The notes below the pieces were generated by a model that was not told the DNA's origin, did not search any database, and worked only from the letters and a program-made list of their open reading frames with translations. Position numbers and translations under genes: made by a program. Positions 27,383 to 36,784 of a stretch of 64,000 nucleotides of DNA are shown one piece after another. The stretch's first letter is position 1. Each line of letters begins with the position of its first letter. This DNA is from Mesorhizobium escarrei (GTDB taxonomy: Bacteria > Pseudomonadota > Alphaproteobacteria > Rhizobiales > Rhizobiaceae), in NCBI RefSeq assembly GCF_935825525.1, contig NZ_CAKXZT010000149.1, forward strand, positions 90,844-154,843, in the 5' to 3' direction.

Positions 27383-28003
27383 TCACTTAGGTTTTTGAGC
27401 AATCACGATCATACTCTTCGCAAGCGCGGGGATACGTCCCACCCGTTCGAAACGTGAGACTTTCAAGCCGACTTCTTTGAGAAGTATGCCAAGGGTCCGG
27501 ATGGACCAAAACTTGATATGACCACCATCCCACAGCGCCCAGAAATGGGCATCCATTCGGCCGGTCACAGCTAATGCCAAGTTCTTGATATAGCCGTGAT
27601 AAGGCGTCGAAATGACGGCCGTACCTCCTGGATTGAGGAGCTCGTAAACATTCCTGGCAAACGCTCTCGGGTCGTAGAGATGTTCCACGACCTCAAGACT
27701 AAGAACCATGTCGAAGGTGCCATAGCGAGCGCGAAGATCATCATAAGCGGAACCGCTTTCAATCCTGATCTCCGGATAAGCTTTATTGGCCACGGCTACA
27801 GCAGATATTGATGGATCTATTCCGGTGACTTCACACCTGCCACTGAGGTGCTTCGCGACACTTCCATTACCGCAACCAAGGTCAAATATGGTAGCGGGAG
27901 AAAATTCTTTAACGATTCTATCGACAGCCGGCAGCAAAATGTTATGTGAATCGTTTGTCTCATGAGAGTCATAGAGATATTCCAGATTCTTTTCTTGGCT
28001 CAT
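27383..28003 (-). CDS. class I SAM-dependent methyltransferase
   Basis: The 206-residue Rossmann methyltransferase has TIFDLGCGNGSVAKHL (motif I, residues 38-53), TGIDPS (motif II) and VLSLEVVEHLYDP (motif IV). It resembles UbiG/Methyltransf_23-type enzymes that methylate sugars or lipid carriers in polysaccharide loci, but the acceptor is unknown. It begins the lower-GC section when read from the right flank and lies 25 bp after the glycosyltransferase gene on the same strand. Confidence 0.85.
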   Translation of the reverse strand: MSQEKNLEYLYDSHETNDSHNILLPAVDRIVKEFSPATIFDLGCGNGSVAKHLSGRCEVTGIDPSISAVAVANKAYPEIRIESGSAYDDLRARYGTFDMVLSLEVVEHLYDPRAFARNVYELLNPGGTAVISTPYHGYIKNLALAVTGRMDAHFWALWDGGHIKFWSIRTLGILLKEVGLKVSRFERVGRIPALAKSMIVIAQKPK

Positions 28004-28027
28004 TTGAATCCCCTAGAGATGGTACCA

Positions 28028-28987
28028 TTAATTTTCCTCGACAACGAGGCCGGTTCGATCCTTAATAGCGTTGGCTACTGAAATCCCCTTTTGTTTTGCA
28101 AATTCTTCAATCTCGAAGACTTTGGCATCGACCAAGCCGCGATACCAAAGCCCCTGCAAGAAATGGAAATAGAACCCCGGTCTGCCATCAAGAAATCCAA
28201 GCCGTATCAAATAGCGGTAGAGGAAGTAGGCTATCACTCGAACGCCGGCGGGGGTGCGTAGATAAATCTTTTCCTTAAGAAAGCGTCGCGCCCGGGCCTG
28301 TGGGCTGGCGCCGGAAACCGGCAGTTTGTCTGCTTTTAGAAACTCGAATCGTGCATTCAGCAGATCGATAGCTTCCCGAGAAGCATATTGGTTATGCTTT
28401 GCCGTCCACCACGTTAGAGAATTCATATTGATGTCTGAGATTACGATGTCTGATTTTTGAACATTTCCGCTCACTATTACATGCTCGTCCATCCAGCGCT
28501 GCTCGCAGCGCCCACGGCCGTTGCGCCAAAGCCGAAGCTGCCAACTGGGCTCGATCGCCCCATATCTCATCCGGCGGCCAAGGAAATAAATTCTGCGCTG
28601 CACAAGTATGCCGTCGCAATCACGGTCAGCTTGCGAAACAACCTCGGAAAGCCGATGTGACGTTGCTGGATCCAGCACTTCGTCAGCGTCTATTCGCATG
28701 AGCCAGCCCCCCTTGCCAACAAGGGTGGAGATTCCGAAATTCAGTTGCGTCGCATAATTGATCCAGGGATGACGAATTACCTCGGCACCAAGCTTTTCCG
28801 CTATCTCGACCGTTGTATCGGTCGACCCGCTGTCGATGACCGTAATGCTCTCTACCAGCTCCTTACAACTCTCTATACACCGGCCGATGTGAACCGACTC
28901 ATTTAGAGTAAGAATAACTGCGTGAATTTTGACCGCTGCGTCGCTATCATCGCTCATTTCCGAATAACCATTTGTGGCCTGGGCCAA
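28028..28987 (-). CDS. family 2 glycosyltransferase
   Basis: GT-A glycosyltransferase of 319 residues, related to the WaaE/KdtX group. The N-terminal VILTLNESVHIGRCIESC and ITVIDSGSTDTT are nucleotide-binding parts, and RIDADEVL holds the metal-binding DxD (near residue 99). RRIYFLGRRMRYG and SWQLRLWRNGRGR are typical of this group. The start lies 2 bp after the acetyltransferase stop. It would add one sugar to the lipid-linked repeat unit on the cytoplasmic side; donor and linkage are unknown. Confidence 0.9.
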   Translation of the reverse strand: MAQATNGYSEMSDDSDAAVKIHAVILTLNESVHIGRCIESCKELVESITVIDSGSTDTTVEIAEKLGAEVIRHPWINYATQLNFGISTLVGKGGWLMRIDADEVLDPATSHRLSEVVSQADRDCDGILVQRRIYFLGRRMRYGAIEPSWQLRLWRNGRGRCEQRWMDEHVIVSGNVQKSDIVISDINMNSLTWWTAKHNQYASREAIDLLNARFEFLKADKLPVSGASPQARARRFLKEKIYLRTPAGVRVIAYFLYRYLIRLGFLDGRPGFYFHFLQGLWYRGLVDAKVFEIEEFAKQKGISVANAIKDRTGLVVEEN

Positions 28988-28989
28988 GA

Positions 28990-29589
28990 CTAACGTGAAC
29001 CTATCTGGCGGGCGGGATTGCCGGCTACTACAGTTCCATCAGGAACGTCCTTTGTGACTACCGAACGCGCCCCCACAACGGCCCTACTCCCAACCCGCAC
29101 ACCGGGGCCAACGAAGGCCTCAGCCGCCACCCAGGCACCCGTCTCAATAAGTATCTCTCCAACGACAAGCGGGAAAGCTGGATCGCGAAAGTTATGCGTC
29201 GCGGCGCAAAGGTAAGCGCCTTGACTTACTGTCACGTGATCCTCGACCGTGATCGACCCTACCGAGTAGCAATTCACTCTAGGCCCGAGGCTGCTCACAT
29301 CCCCTAGACGCAAGTTCCAAGGTGCCCAAATCCGAGCAGATGGGTAGGGGTGAGCGCCCCTGCCTACAGTTGCGCCAAATAGCCGCAGGAGGAAGCACCG
29401 CCAACCATGAAATGCAGCAGGTGACCATCTGTACAAGGTGGCTTCTACAATCCGCCAAGCGAATCGTCTCGATTTATCTTTTAGATTTGGCGCGGGAACC
29501 GACTTTAGCCGAGTGCGCGGTGGGGTCGATGAGCGACCCGCAGCTAAATCAATCATTTGTGCAGTCTTGGTCGCAAGAGGGGAAATCAA
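28990..29589 (-). CDS. WcaF-type hexapeptide-repeat acetyltransferase
   Basis: The 199-residue left-handed beta-helix acyltransferase has hexapeptide repeats from about residue 75 (ARIWAPWNLRLGDVSSLGPR) to the C-terminal VVGARSVVTKDVPDGTVVAG. It resembles WcaF of colanic acid synthesis and NodL-type enzymes; the catalytic His is in CAATHNFRDPAF. It probably O-acetylates a sugar of the repeat unit. Its start overlaps the stop of the FkbM gene by ATGA, so the two are coupled. Confidence 0.88.
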   Translation of the reverse strand: MISPLATKTAQMIDLAAGRSSTPPRTRLKSVPAPNLKDKSRRFAWRIVEATLYRWSPAAFHGWRCFLLRLFGATVGRGAHPYPSARIWAPWNLRLGDVSSLGPRVNCYSVGSITVEDHVTVSQGAYLCAATHNFRDPAFPLVVGEILIETGAWVAAEAFVGPGVRVGSRAVVGARSVVTKDVPDGTVVAGNPARQIGSR

Positions 29590-30296
29590 CCAACGCTATC
29601 CTCCCCAGGCATCGTCGTCTTTAGGGCGAAACCGTATTCTTTTCCGCTTTCAGAAACGTAGAAAATCTCGTAGCCGGCGGATTTTAGCTGTTTTACAGCC
29701 TCGCGCGTATCGTGGTCCGTTCGTCCGTACATTCCGTGATGAAATTCGACTAGTAGTTGAAATGGTCGATAACTCCCTGACAAAATGTCACGGAGTACCT
29801 TATACTCGAACCCTTCAATGTCCATTTTTACAATCTGTGGCTTGCCAAGCTTCAACTGCTCCACAATTGAACCGAGCCGCATTACTCTTGCCGCGACGGC
29901 ATCTCCGACATTTTCACCGTGACTAGGGGCTTCGGAGAATGAAACGTGGGCCTCATTTTGAGGTGCGAAAAAACGCGCCTCTCCGTCGTAGTCTGAAATT
30001 CCCACAGGGTGAAATATAAGATTGGCGGAAGCGACCTGTTTTTGCATCCAGGCCTTACTCTTTGGTGTCGGATCAAAAGCATGGACGAGACATCCAAATC
30101 GCGCAATTGCACCCAAATCGAAACTAATATCTTCCCCCACTCCAAATGATAGGATCGTAGATCCATAACGTGTATTCGCCAGCAACGGCCAGCCACCATA
30201 TTTCGTACCGAGAAATACATATTTGTAATTACCATCGACCCGGTGAAGTGACGGCCTAAAAAACCTCATTAGGACTTTGCGAATTCCTTTCTTCAT
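29586..30296 (-). CDS. FkbM-family methyltransferase
   Basis: SAM-dependent O-methyltransferase of the FkbM type, 236 residues from the ATG at 30296, which forms an ATGA overlap with the preceding glycosyltransferase; the frame runs further up but would overlap that gene. Motifs: ILSFGVGEDISFD (SAM loop), VHAFDPTP, PQIVKMDIEGFEYKVL (family signature) and the C-terminal LVEFHHGMYG. It likely methylates a hydroxyl of a sugar in the repeat unit; the target is unknown. Confidence 0.88.
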   Translation of the reverse strand: MKKGIRKVLMRFFRPSLHRVDGNYKYVFLGTKYGGWPLLANTRYGSTILSFGVGEDISFDLGAIARFGCLVHAFDPTPKSKAWMQKQVASANLIFHPVGISDYDGEARFFAPQNEAHVSFSEAPSHGENVGDAVAARVMRLGSIVEQLKLGKPQIVKMDIEGFEYKVLRDILSGSYRPFQLLVEFHHGMYGRTDHDTREAVKQLKSAGYEIFYVSESGKEYGFALKTTMPGEDSVG

Positions 30297-31450
30297 GGAA
30301 CTAACCTGTTTGAAATCGAACATTGATATACATCCAACATGCGCTTCGCGACCTTGGGCCAAAGGAATAGATTTTCGACAACCTTCACCGCTCTGTTCGC
30401 ATAGATCTCGATCTCCGATCTGCCAATTTTAAGGAAATCTTCAAGATCACGCTGCATCTCAACAGGTGATAGAGAGAGACGTTTCCCAGCCCCAAAATAA
30501 AAAATGATATCTAAATTACAAGCTGTAGTCATTAATACTGGCTTACCGTAGGATAGCGCCTCCAGAACCGATACAGGGACCCCTTCACTTTTAGATGGCA
30601 AAACAAAAGCATCGGCATTCCGAAATGCCGAATCTTTCATATCTCCGAATAATGGGCCGGTAAAAACAACAGTTTTCTCAATTCCAAGGGTTTTCACCAA
30701 CGATTTAAGTTCTTGCTCATGGCCTCCTTGATCCCAGCCTGCGATTATTAGCCGCCAACTAGCAGTTCCTTTGCGATCAGAAGTCGCTCGTGACCATGCA
30801 CTTATGAAAGCTATGAGATTTTTCTTTGGATGAATGCGCCCCAGGAAGAGCATCACTTTAGCCTCCTCCGGAATTCTACCTTTCCATGGCGCCGCCTTAC
30901 CCACGCCACCTTTTGGCAAATCGACTCCGTTGGGTACCACGTGTATGGGATTTTTTATTCCGAATGCTCGAATCGCAGCCGCCTCAGGCTCACATAGTGC
31001 ATGAAAAGCCGCCGCTTCTCTCAAATGCGCCGCTTCATACGCCTTCGTGACTAGATACTTTTTCAGCCTGGAGTTTCTCACCGCCCAAGGGTCAAGCATA
31101 CCATGTGGCGAAATGACGTAAGGTCTGCCGGTTCGATGAGACCACTGCAACACAGACCGAGAATTGTGCATCCAAAGCCCGTGACTGTGAACTATGTCCG
31201 GCTTCCAATCTACCAGCGCCTGAGTCAGTCCGGGGCTGTAGCCTAATGCACGAGGACCGATAGTCGGCAAAGCCACAGCCGGAGCACCAGTCCATTGGGC
31301 ACGATCGGCATTCGACCACTCCGCGTCCATGAGCCCAAAAACTCGTACATCCGCTCCGAGCTTTTCTAGCTGGCGCGATAGGGACTGGAGAGCAGCAGAC
31401 ACCCCTCCACCTGTCCGTGACAAACTTGCTGAAACCATCGCCAGCTTCAT
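30293..31450 (-). CDS. family 4 glycosyltransferase (GT-B)
   Basis: The 385-residue GT-B enzyme starts MKLAMVSASLSRTGGGVSAA with the glycine-rich N-terminal loop. DIVHSHGLWMHN is in the acceptor domain. NPIHVVPNGVDLP and VMLFLGRIHPKKN begin the donor domain, and VLPSKSEGVPVSVLEALSYG holds the family's E-x7-E motif. Overlaps of ATGA with both neighbours show tight coupling. The sugar it transfers cannot be read from sequence. Confidence 0.9.
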   Translation of the reverse strand: MKLAMVSASLSRTGGGVSAALQSLSRQLEKLGADVRVFGLMDAEWSNADRAQWTGAPAVALPTIGPRALGYSPGLTQALVDWKPDIVHSHGLWMHNSRSVLQWSHRTGRPYVISPHGMLDPWAVRNSRLKKYLVTKAYEAAHLREAAAFHALCEPEAAAIRAFGIKNPIHVVPNGVDLPKGGVGKAAPWKGRIPEEAKVMLFLGRIHPKKNLIAFISAWSRATSDRKGTASWRLIIAGWDQGGHEQELKSLVKTLGIEKTVVFTGPLFGDMKDSAFRNADAFVLPSKSEGVPVSVLEALSYGKPVLMTTACNLDIIFYFGAGKRLSLSPVEMQRDLEDFLKIGRSEIEIYANRAVKVVENLFLWPKVAKRMLDVYQCSISNRLVP

Positions 31451-32559
31451 TGGGTCACCTGATTCTCGACTTGTCTAACCAACTCGACAAATCGACTTGC
31501 CATATCTTCGGCATTAAAGGACGCTGATATGGTATCGACTGCTGCAATTGACATATCGGTTAGCCGCGCTGGGTCGCCCAGCACTGTCGCCACTACTCGA
31601 GCTAAGTCATCGACATCCCCGCGCCTGAACTCCATGCCATTAATGTCAGGCCGGAATGCAGCGATTTCCGGCATATGGGCCCATCGGTTATCTGGCAGAA
31701 TTGCCGGCAACCCATAGCTTAGACCGTGAATTAGACTTAGACCCACGCTGCCAGGGTACACAAACGCTTTACACTGGTTCGCAATATGGCCTATCCTGGG
31801 TTCATCCGTAACTGCGCCGTACCAAGCAACGCGGCGGCCGATGCCTAACTCTTCAGCCAGCTTTAGCATTTCCGATTGCTTTGAGCCGTCGCCAATTACG
31901 TCGAGTGTTACCTCGGAGCAAATTGATTTAGATAAAGCCAGTAGGAGAAATTCTAAGTGCGCTTTTTCTTCCACCCTCCCGATAAAAAGGAGATCTCGAT
32001 ACCTGGAAGACGGCTCATATTTCTCGCGAACTTTAACGACCTCATCTGTATCAATGCCGTTATTCAACGCAGAAATCAACTTGTTTGAGAGTCGCCCCCT
32101 GGCGGAGTTGTTGTATTCTGCGATCTCTTGGTCGGTGTAAAATAGCACCGCATCTGCCAGCTGCATTATGGCCAACCGAAGCACTGCCCGCCAACCGCGG
32201 CTTGTTGAAGACCAGTAGTGGCCCCACCAGATCGTTCGCGCCCCAAGCATTTTAGCTTTCAAGAGGAGGGCTAGATTGGAGAGGCATCTCGGCGCGCCTG
32301 AAACCACCACAATGTCGCCTCGACCCATTGGAACCGATAATGCATCGGTCTGCCAATAAAGGCCCGCCAGAAGATGCCTATAAATCCCTAGTGGGCGTTG
32401 CCATTCGCGCCCTGCCATCCCCACGCTTAAAACATCCAGGTCCGATCCCGATGAGAAGACTGAGAATCTGGGGCCGAGTCTCTTGGAAAGGCGATCGAAG
32501 ATTCCGTACCGATATTTCGGAAGGGCCGGCTGGATTACGGTAACTCGGTTAGCGCTCAT
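31447..32559 (-). CDS. family 4 glycosyltransferase (GT-B)
   Basis: A 370-residue glycosyltransferase using the ATG at 32559 (MSANRVTVIQPALPKYRYGI); the open frame extends into the polymerase gene, which argues against the earlier start. It contains WWGHYWSS, RYRDLLFIGRVEEKAHLEFL and the donor-domain block KAFVYPGSVGLSLIHGLSYG with a Glu-poor version of the usual E-x7-E, so the subgroup is unusual. The start is about 20 bp after the polymerase stop (32580) and the end is ATGA-coupled to the next gene. Confidence 0.85.
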   Translation of the reverse strand: MSANRVTVIQPALPKYRYGIFDRLSKRLGPRFSVFSSGSDLDVLSVGMAGREWQRPLGIYRHLLAGLYWQTDALSVPMGRGDIVVVSGAPRCLSNLALLLKAKMLGARTIWWGHYWSSTSRGWRAVLRLAIMQLADAVLFYTDQEIAEYNNSARGRLSNKLISALNNGIDTDEVVKVREKYEPSSRYRDLLFIGRVEEKAHLEFLLLALSKSICSEVTLDVIGDGSKQSEMLKLAEELGIGRRVAWYGAVTDEPRIGHIANQCKAFVYPGSVGLSLIHGLSYGLPAILPDNRWAHMPEIAAFRPDINGMEFRRGDVDDLARVVATVLGDPARLTDMSIAAVDTISASFNAEDMASRFVELVRQVENQVTQ

Positions 32560-32579
32560 AGGACGGACTTTCGATACCC

Positions 32580-33905
32580 CTATTGCGGGGATAGAAATTC
32601 GAGTGCCCCTTTTGGCCTCGGCATGAATGATCGTCTTTCCCATTTTGATCCATACCAAAAAGTAATGACCATAACGGACGCCACCCAGAAAGCCGAGTTG
32701 CCCCAAAGGCTTCCACTTCCAGCACTCGCAATTGCTTCTCTGATGAATAGAACCGCCGCAAAAACCGCGACGAGCGGGAACCTCCTCGACCGTATGACTC
32801 CTACGGTGGCTCGGATAGCCAGAAGAAGGTGAACAGCGAAAGGTATGGATCCCAACACACCCAAAGCCATTAACGACTCCAAATAGATGTTGTGCGGGTA
32901 AAAATTTGAACGCATTTCAACCGCAAAACGACCGAAGGCCCAATCATCTGCGAATTGCTGCCACGCTCCGGCGAATAAAAGGGATCTCGTTTGGGTTGAA
33001 CTGTCCGTTTCTGCGTCTATCGCGGAGAGTCGTTGAGACACAACGTCCACATACTCTGTTCCGAACAGCGCGAGCAAGGCGGCTATCACTACCGCCGCTC
33101 CTAAAAGAGTCACCAGCCGCCGTCGACCTTCCAAAAGCAGTGCATACAGCACGAGGGATCCGCCCCCCGCCAAGTATGCTCCACGAGATCGCGCCCAAAC
33201 AGCTACGGACAATAGAATTGGAACAAAGATCATCGCTTCGATCGTAAGCCGTCGAGACCGCTTGAATGAGAGTAGATAATAGATAATGAAGCCAAAGGCC
33301 GTGTGGCCCATTGCAATCGGGTTTATCTTCTCGAGTGACAACCGTGACCCACCAATGATCGTTAATTGCTGTCGGTTCAAGAACAAGCCAATTAGAAAAA
33401 TGACGCAAAGCAGACTCATTGCTACGGAAAAATGCTCATCCGACATCTCGCGAAAGGTTCTTGATAACAGCAAAGCTGATAACACCCCACTCACCAAAAA
33501 GAAACCAAACACGATTCCGTTTCCCGGCTTTATCTCGATACCTAAAATAACAACGTTCTCAACAAGACGAAGGGAATACAATAGCACGAATATTATGAAC
33601 GGATATAGAAACAAATACCTCTGCCCTTTTCCCGACCCTGAGAAAAAGAACGAAACAACCACAATAGACGTTATAATCGCACGTGAGAATATTGACCCAA
33701 AATTTCCATCTGGGAAAAATCTGCTCACCAAGCCGCCGAACGCATAATAACCGAGCACCGCCAAGGCAAATCCAGAGGCAGGAGAAACCAACGCCGACAT
33801 GAGGGAAAACCGGCGTTGACGACCATTCGCATACCCGGAAGCTCTGCCCAGGAGCCTAGTTTCGGAGATGCCTCGACGTTGGCCACTCCGCTCACCTACA
33901 TGCAT
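32580..33905 (-). CDS. Wzy-like O-antigen polymerase/ligase membrane protein
   Basis: The 441-residue polytopic membrane protein has about ten to twelve hydrophobic segments and a periplasmic loop containing RSNFYPHNIYLESLMALGVL, the Wzy_C signature (PHNxxLE). The ATG at 33905 has AGGGAG 8 bases upstream and lies 13 bp from the flippase stop; an internal ATG at 33800 is possible. Its place next to the flippase, among the unit-specific glycosyltransferases, makes it the better candidate for the repeat-unit polymerase than the relative at 17 kb. Confidence 0.88.
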   Translation of the reverse strand: MHVGERSGQRRGISETRLLGRASGYANGRQRRFSLMSALVSPASGFALAVLGYYAFGGLVSRFFPDGNFGSIFSRAIITSIVVVSFFFSGSGKGQRYLFLYPFIIFVLLYSLRLVENVVILGIEIKPGNGIVFGFFLVSGVLSALLLSRTFREMSDEHFSVAMSLLCVIFLIGLFLNRQQLTIIGGSRLSLEKINPIAMGHTAFGFIIYYLLSFKRSRRLTIEAMIFVPILLSVAVWARSRGAYLAGGGSLVLYALLLEGRRRLVTLLGAAVVIAALLALFGTEYVDVVSQRLSAIDAETDSSTQTRSLLFAGAWQQFADDWAFGRFAVEMRSNFYPHNIYLESLMALGVLGSIPFAVHLLLAIRATVGVIRSRRFPLVAVFAAVLFIREAIASAGSGSLWGNSAFWVASVMVITFWYGSKWERRSFMPRPKGALEFLSPQ

Positions 33906-33917
33906 CGACTAAGCTCC

Positions 33918-35396
33918 CTACCGTCTGTGAAAAAAGCGCGCGCCAACCAAAATGCGATACTTTTCCACCAGCGCCACACTCGTCTCGGAGAAAAACAAAC
34001 CAGGGAAGAGAAACGTCGGCACTACAAACGCGCCACTAGCGAGGCAGGCGCTAGCCAAAGCCGACATCCATGGCGGAAGCAATTGCTGCAGGGCGACGTT
34101 AATTAAAAGACCGCCGGCTGAACAGCCACCCCACAACATCAGACAAGGTACCGTCTCGCGAAGCTCGCCTGAAAGACTTCTTCCTAGAATACTTGCGGTA
34201 AGCCACGCTCCGGGAACAACCATGGCTATCATAACGACACTAACGCAAACGGTGGCACGTTCCAGAGAAACTGGCGCAAACATGAAAAGTGAAAGAAGCG
34301 ATAGAGCAAGCATCACCAATTGGAGAGCGATCCTAACTCCTTGTCGGCCTGCAGATCTGGCAAGAATGGCGTTCGCCCTATCTAACCCGCGAAATGGTAA
34401 AACAGCCGCCATTATCTGAATCAATATCCCAGCGGGCTCCCAGGCCTTCCCAAAGACTATTGGCGTCCATTCGCCTCCACAGATGATTATGAAAATCGAT
34501 AGCGGCGCGCTAAACAGAAAAGTAATTATCTTCGTATTGCCGAATTCCCTTCCAACCGCCTTAATATCTTTTGCGCCAGATAAGCGTGGAAACGAAAATA
34601 CGTCCATAGGAGTCAATATAAGATTGCCCGCTATTGTTCGTATGTTGCTAGCCCTCTGGTAAAAGCCTACGGCAGCCGTGCCGGCCACCCAACCCACGAC
34701 CAGCCTATCTAGAGTCATTGCCGCGGTGTCTATCATCTTCAACCAAACATAGCTCCAAGAAAACAACAGCAAATCCTTCGCCTCCTGCCGGTGGTAAGCT
34801 ATCTTTGGGCGAGTTGTGATCCACGAGCAGAACAACGTTGCGAGTTGGTAAGTTATCTGCCCCCCAACGAGCGCCCAAACGCCGAATCCTGCCAGTGCAG
34901 ATACCAACGATACGACAACGTTTAATATTAATGATCCAATCTCGATTTTGGCTATTGCCTCAAATCTTTGATCCTTTTGAAGCAGCCCTCGTAAAACGGC
35001 CTGGAATGGTGCAACCAGGACAATTATTAGCAGCCATCTTGCAATATGAAGCTGATCTCCTGAGCCAGAAAACGATGCATATCGAGTTACTACCAGTAAC
35101 ATACAGCTCGTGCAAACAACGGAAGAAATTAAAGCGATAAAACTCGCTGTCGCAGCAGTTCGATCCTCGTCGTGCTTGCTGCGGACGATCCCAGGGCCTA
35201 GTCCAAGCTGTGAAAAAGTTGCCAAAAGAGACACGGGCGCCAAAACTAAAGCATAAATGCCAAACTCATGTGGGCTTACAAGTCGAGATAGCCCAATCAT
35301 CAATCCAATTTGGACAATAACCCCAAACCAAGATTGTCCAGCTGTCCAACTGAAGGAAGCCACTCCAGAGGATTTTCCCCTATTCTTCCCCGTCAT
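33918..35396 (-). CDS. Wzx-like polysaccharide flippase (MOP superfamily)
   Basis: The 492-residue inner-membrane protein has about 12-14 hydrophobic segments. It starts near SFSWTAGQSWFGVIVQIGLM and contains LGLGPGIVRSKHDEDRTAAT, typical of the RfbX/PST group. It moves the lipid-linked repeat unit across the membrane for polymerisation by the Wzy protein encoded next. It is AT-richer than the flanking housekeeping genes. Assignment to MOP is secure; the specificity is not known. Confidence 0.9.
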   Translation of the reverse strand: MTGKNRGKSSGVASFSWTAGQSWFGVIVQIGLMIGLSRLVSPHEFGIYALVLAPVSLLATFSQLGLGPGIVRSKHDEDRTAATASFIALISSVVCTSCMLLVVTRYASFSGSGDQLHIARWLLIIVLVAPFQAVLRGLLQKDQRFEAIAKIEIGSLILNVVVSLVSALAGFGVWALVGGQITYQLATLFCSWITTRPKIAYHRQEAKDLLLFSWSYVWLKMIDTAAMTLDRLVVGWVAGTAAVGFYQRASNIRTIAGNLILTPMDVFSFPRLSGAKDIKAVGREFGNTKIITFLFSAPLSIFIIICGGEWTPIVFGKAWEPAGILIQIMAAVLPFRGLDRANAILARSAGRQGVRIALQLVMLALSLLSLFMFAPVSLERATVCVSVVMIAMVVPGAWLTASILGRSLSGELRETVPCLMLWGGCSAGGLLINVALQQLLPPWMSALASACLASGAFVVPTFLFPGLFFSETSVALVEKYRILVGARFFHRR

Positions 35397-35463
35397 TCAG
35401 AGTCTCTTCACAAACGGGAAATATGAGCCCATGCAAATTCCCAACATTCATCGCAATCCGACA

Positions 35464-36747
35464 TTAATACTCGATCGACTTTCCGTTATCGAACCTTAAA
35501 ATCGTTGCGTGACGACCTCTTAGCGGGATTTCCAGCTCATTATTCATGCAGTCAGCCTTTACAGATGACGTTTCATCCTCGGCCTGCCACGGGTCGATCG
35601 CCATAAAGACGCACCCGGATGACTTGGTAAAAACTGCGCGCACCAAGGGCTTTTTAGCACGCCACAGATCTGGCGCGGTGTCTTGCGTTACAAACTGCCC
35701 TCCCTCGATGATTGAGCTAATCTCGGCCACTCTGTTCAATTGGGAAATGAATAGGCCAAGCGTCCTATACGGTTGAGTTCCTGCCTCCCTGATTTGTGGC
35801 TCATTGCCCCATAGCACGACACCTTTTGCTCCAGAGAAGTAAGGAACAATCGCCAAAGCTTCGACTAGATAAGGATCCAACTCATCGTTTCCCTTAAGCG
35901 GGTTCGAATTGTGAAACCGCAACCATCCATAGGCGTAGACTGGCTTACTACCAAACAATCGCCCTAGACGAACGTTTTCCTCCACGTTTGCCGCCATATA
36001 ATACACCGAGCCGGGGTCCTGATAAAATAGATAGATACCCGAGACATAGAAATCCACATATGGATCGATGTAACGCCAAATGCTTAGTTCGAGATTGTGC
36101 TTATCGCTCACTCTTTTTTTGTCTGGTGAGTATAGGCCCCAGTAGTCCCTGTCGAAAACCTGTCGTCCATAGATTCCAATTTCTAGACCTGGATGCGCCT
36201 CCCTAGTCCACATCATCGGCAAAGCAAACCACTTGGACCATTCCCGAACGTATGACTTCTCAAATTCCCCTTCACTCTTGAACTGCGATGTTCGCAGTTC
36301 TTTCGCGGTTCGCCAAGCCTTTCCTACATCTCGCTCAATTGGGAACTCAATGTCGTTCACCCAAATCTCACTGCTACTTGGCTTCGAGACATTTCTCCTA
36401 ACAATCTTCTCAAAGAACTCAGGCCGCTCCCAAGGATTATAATTTGGCTGTCGACTCAGAGTGTTGCGTATATTTTCTTTTTGGCCGCCAGGATAATCCG
36501 CAAAGGTATTAACCAGTGTAACACTAGCGAATCCGTGATCAGAGGCGATCGCCGCATTTGCTCCTTTTGAGGAATCGCGCACGTTCCAGAAGGCCTTCAG
36601 CCCTCCCTTCAACTTGACGGCTGGCAGATTGTCCCAAGAGCTGGGACTTTCCTGCCCGCTGGCGTTCAGACCTGTGCTTAGAACAGTCATCGCACAGAGC
36701 GAAATAATACTTAGTATGCTGTATGTTCGGCGAAACCCACATTTCAC
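35464..36747 (-). CDS. secreted hyaluronidase-like (GH56-like) protein
   Basis: A 427-residue exported protein starting at GTG 36747 behind a strong AGGAGGTTTACT. The signal peptide is residues 1-30 (TYSILSIISLCAMTVLS core). The rest aligns by eye to the eukaryotic hyaluronidase fold: LKAFWNVR at the first strand; NDIEFPIE (Asp132-x-Glu134) where GH56 has its catalytic DxE; FEKSYVREWSKW; then DYWGLYSPDKK, YVSGIYLFYQDP, KPVYAYGWLRFHN, DELDPYLVEALAIVPYFSGA and KGVVLWG in the family's order. It could trim or process the polysaccharide in the periplasm or outside. The assignment is by pattern and needs a structure or profile search. Confidence 0.6.
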   Translation of the reverse strand: MKCGFRRTYSILSIISLCAMTVLSTGLNASGQESPSSWDNLPAVKLKGGLKAFWNVRDSSKGANAAIASDHGFASVTLVNTFADYPGGQKENIRNTLSRQPNYNPWERPEFFEKIVRRNVSKPSSSEIWVNDIEFPIERDVGKAWRTAKELRTSQFKSEGEFEKSYVREWSKWFALPMMWTREAHPGLEIGIYGRQVFDRDYWGLYSPDKKRVSDKHNLELSIWRYIDPYVDFYVSGIYLFYQDPGSVYYMAANVEENVRLGRLFGSKPVYAYGWLRFHNSNPLKGNDELDPYLVEALAIVPYFSGAKGVVLWGNEPQIREAGTQPYRTLGLFISQLNRVAEISSIIEGGQFVTQDTAPDLWRAKKPLVRAVFTKSSGCVFMAIDPWQAEDETSSVKADCMNNELEIPLRGRHATILRFDNGKSIEY

Positions 36748-36784
36748 AGTAAACCTCCTGTATATATAAATCCCGGCGATTTTC

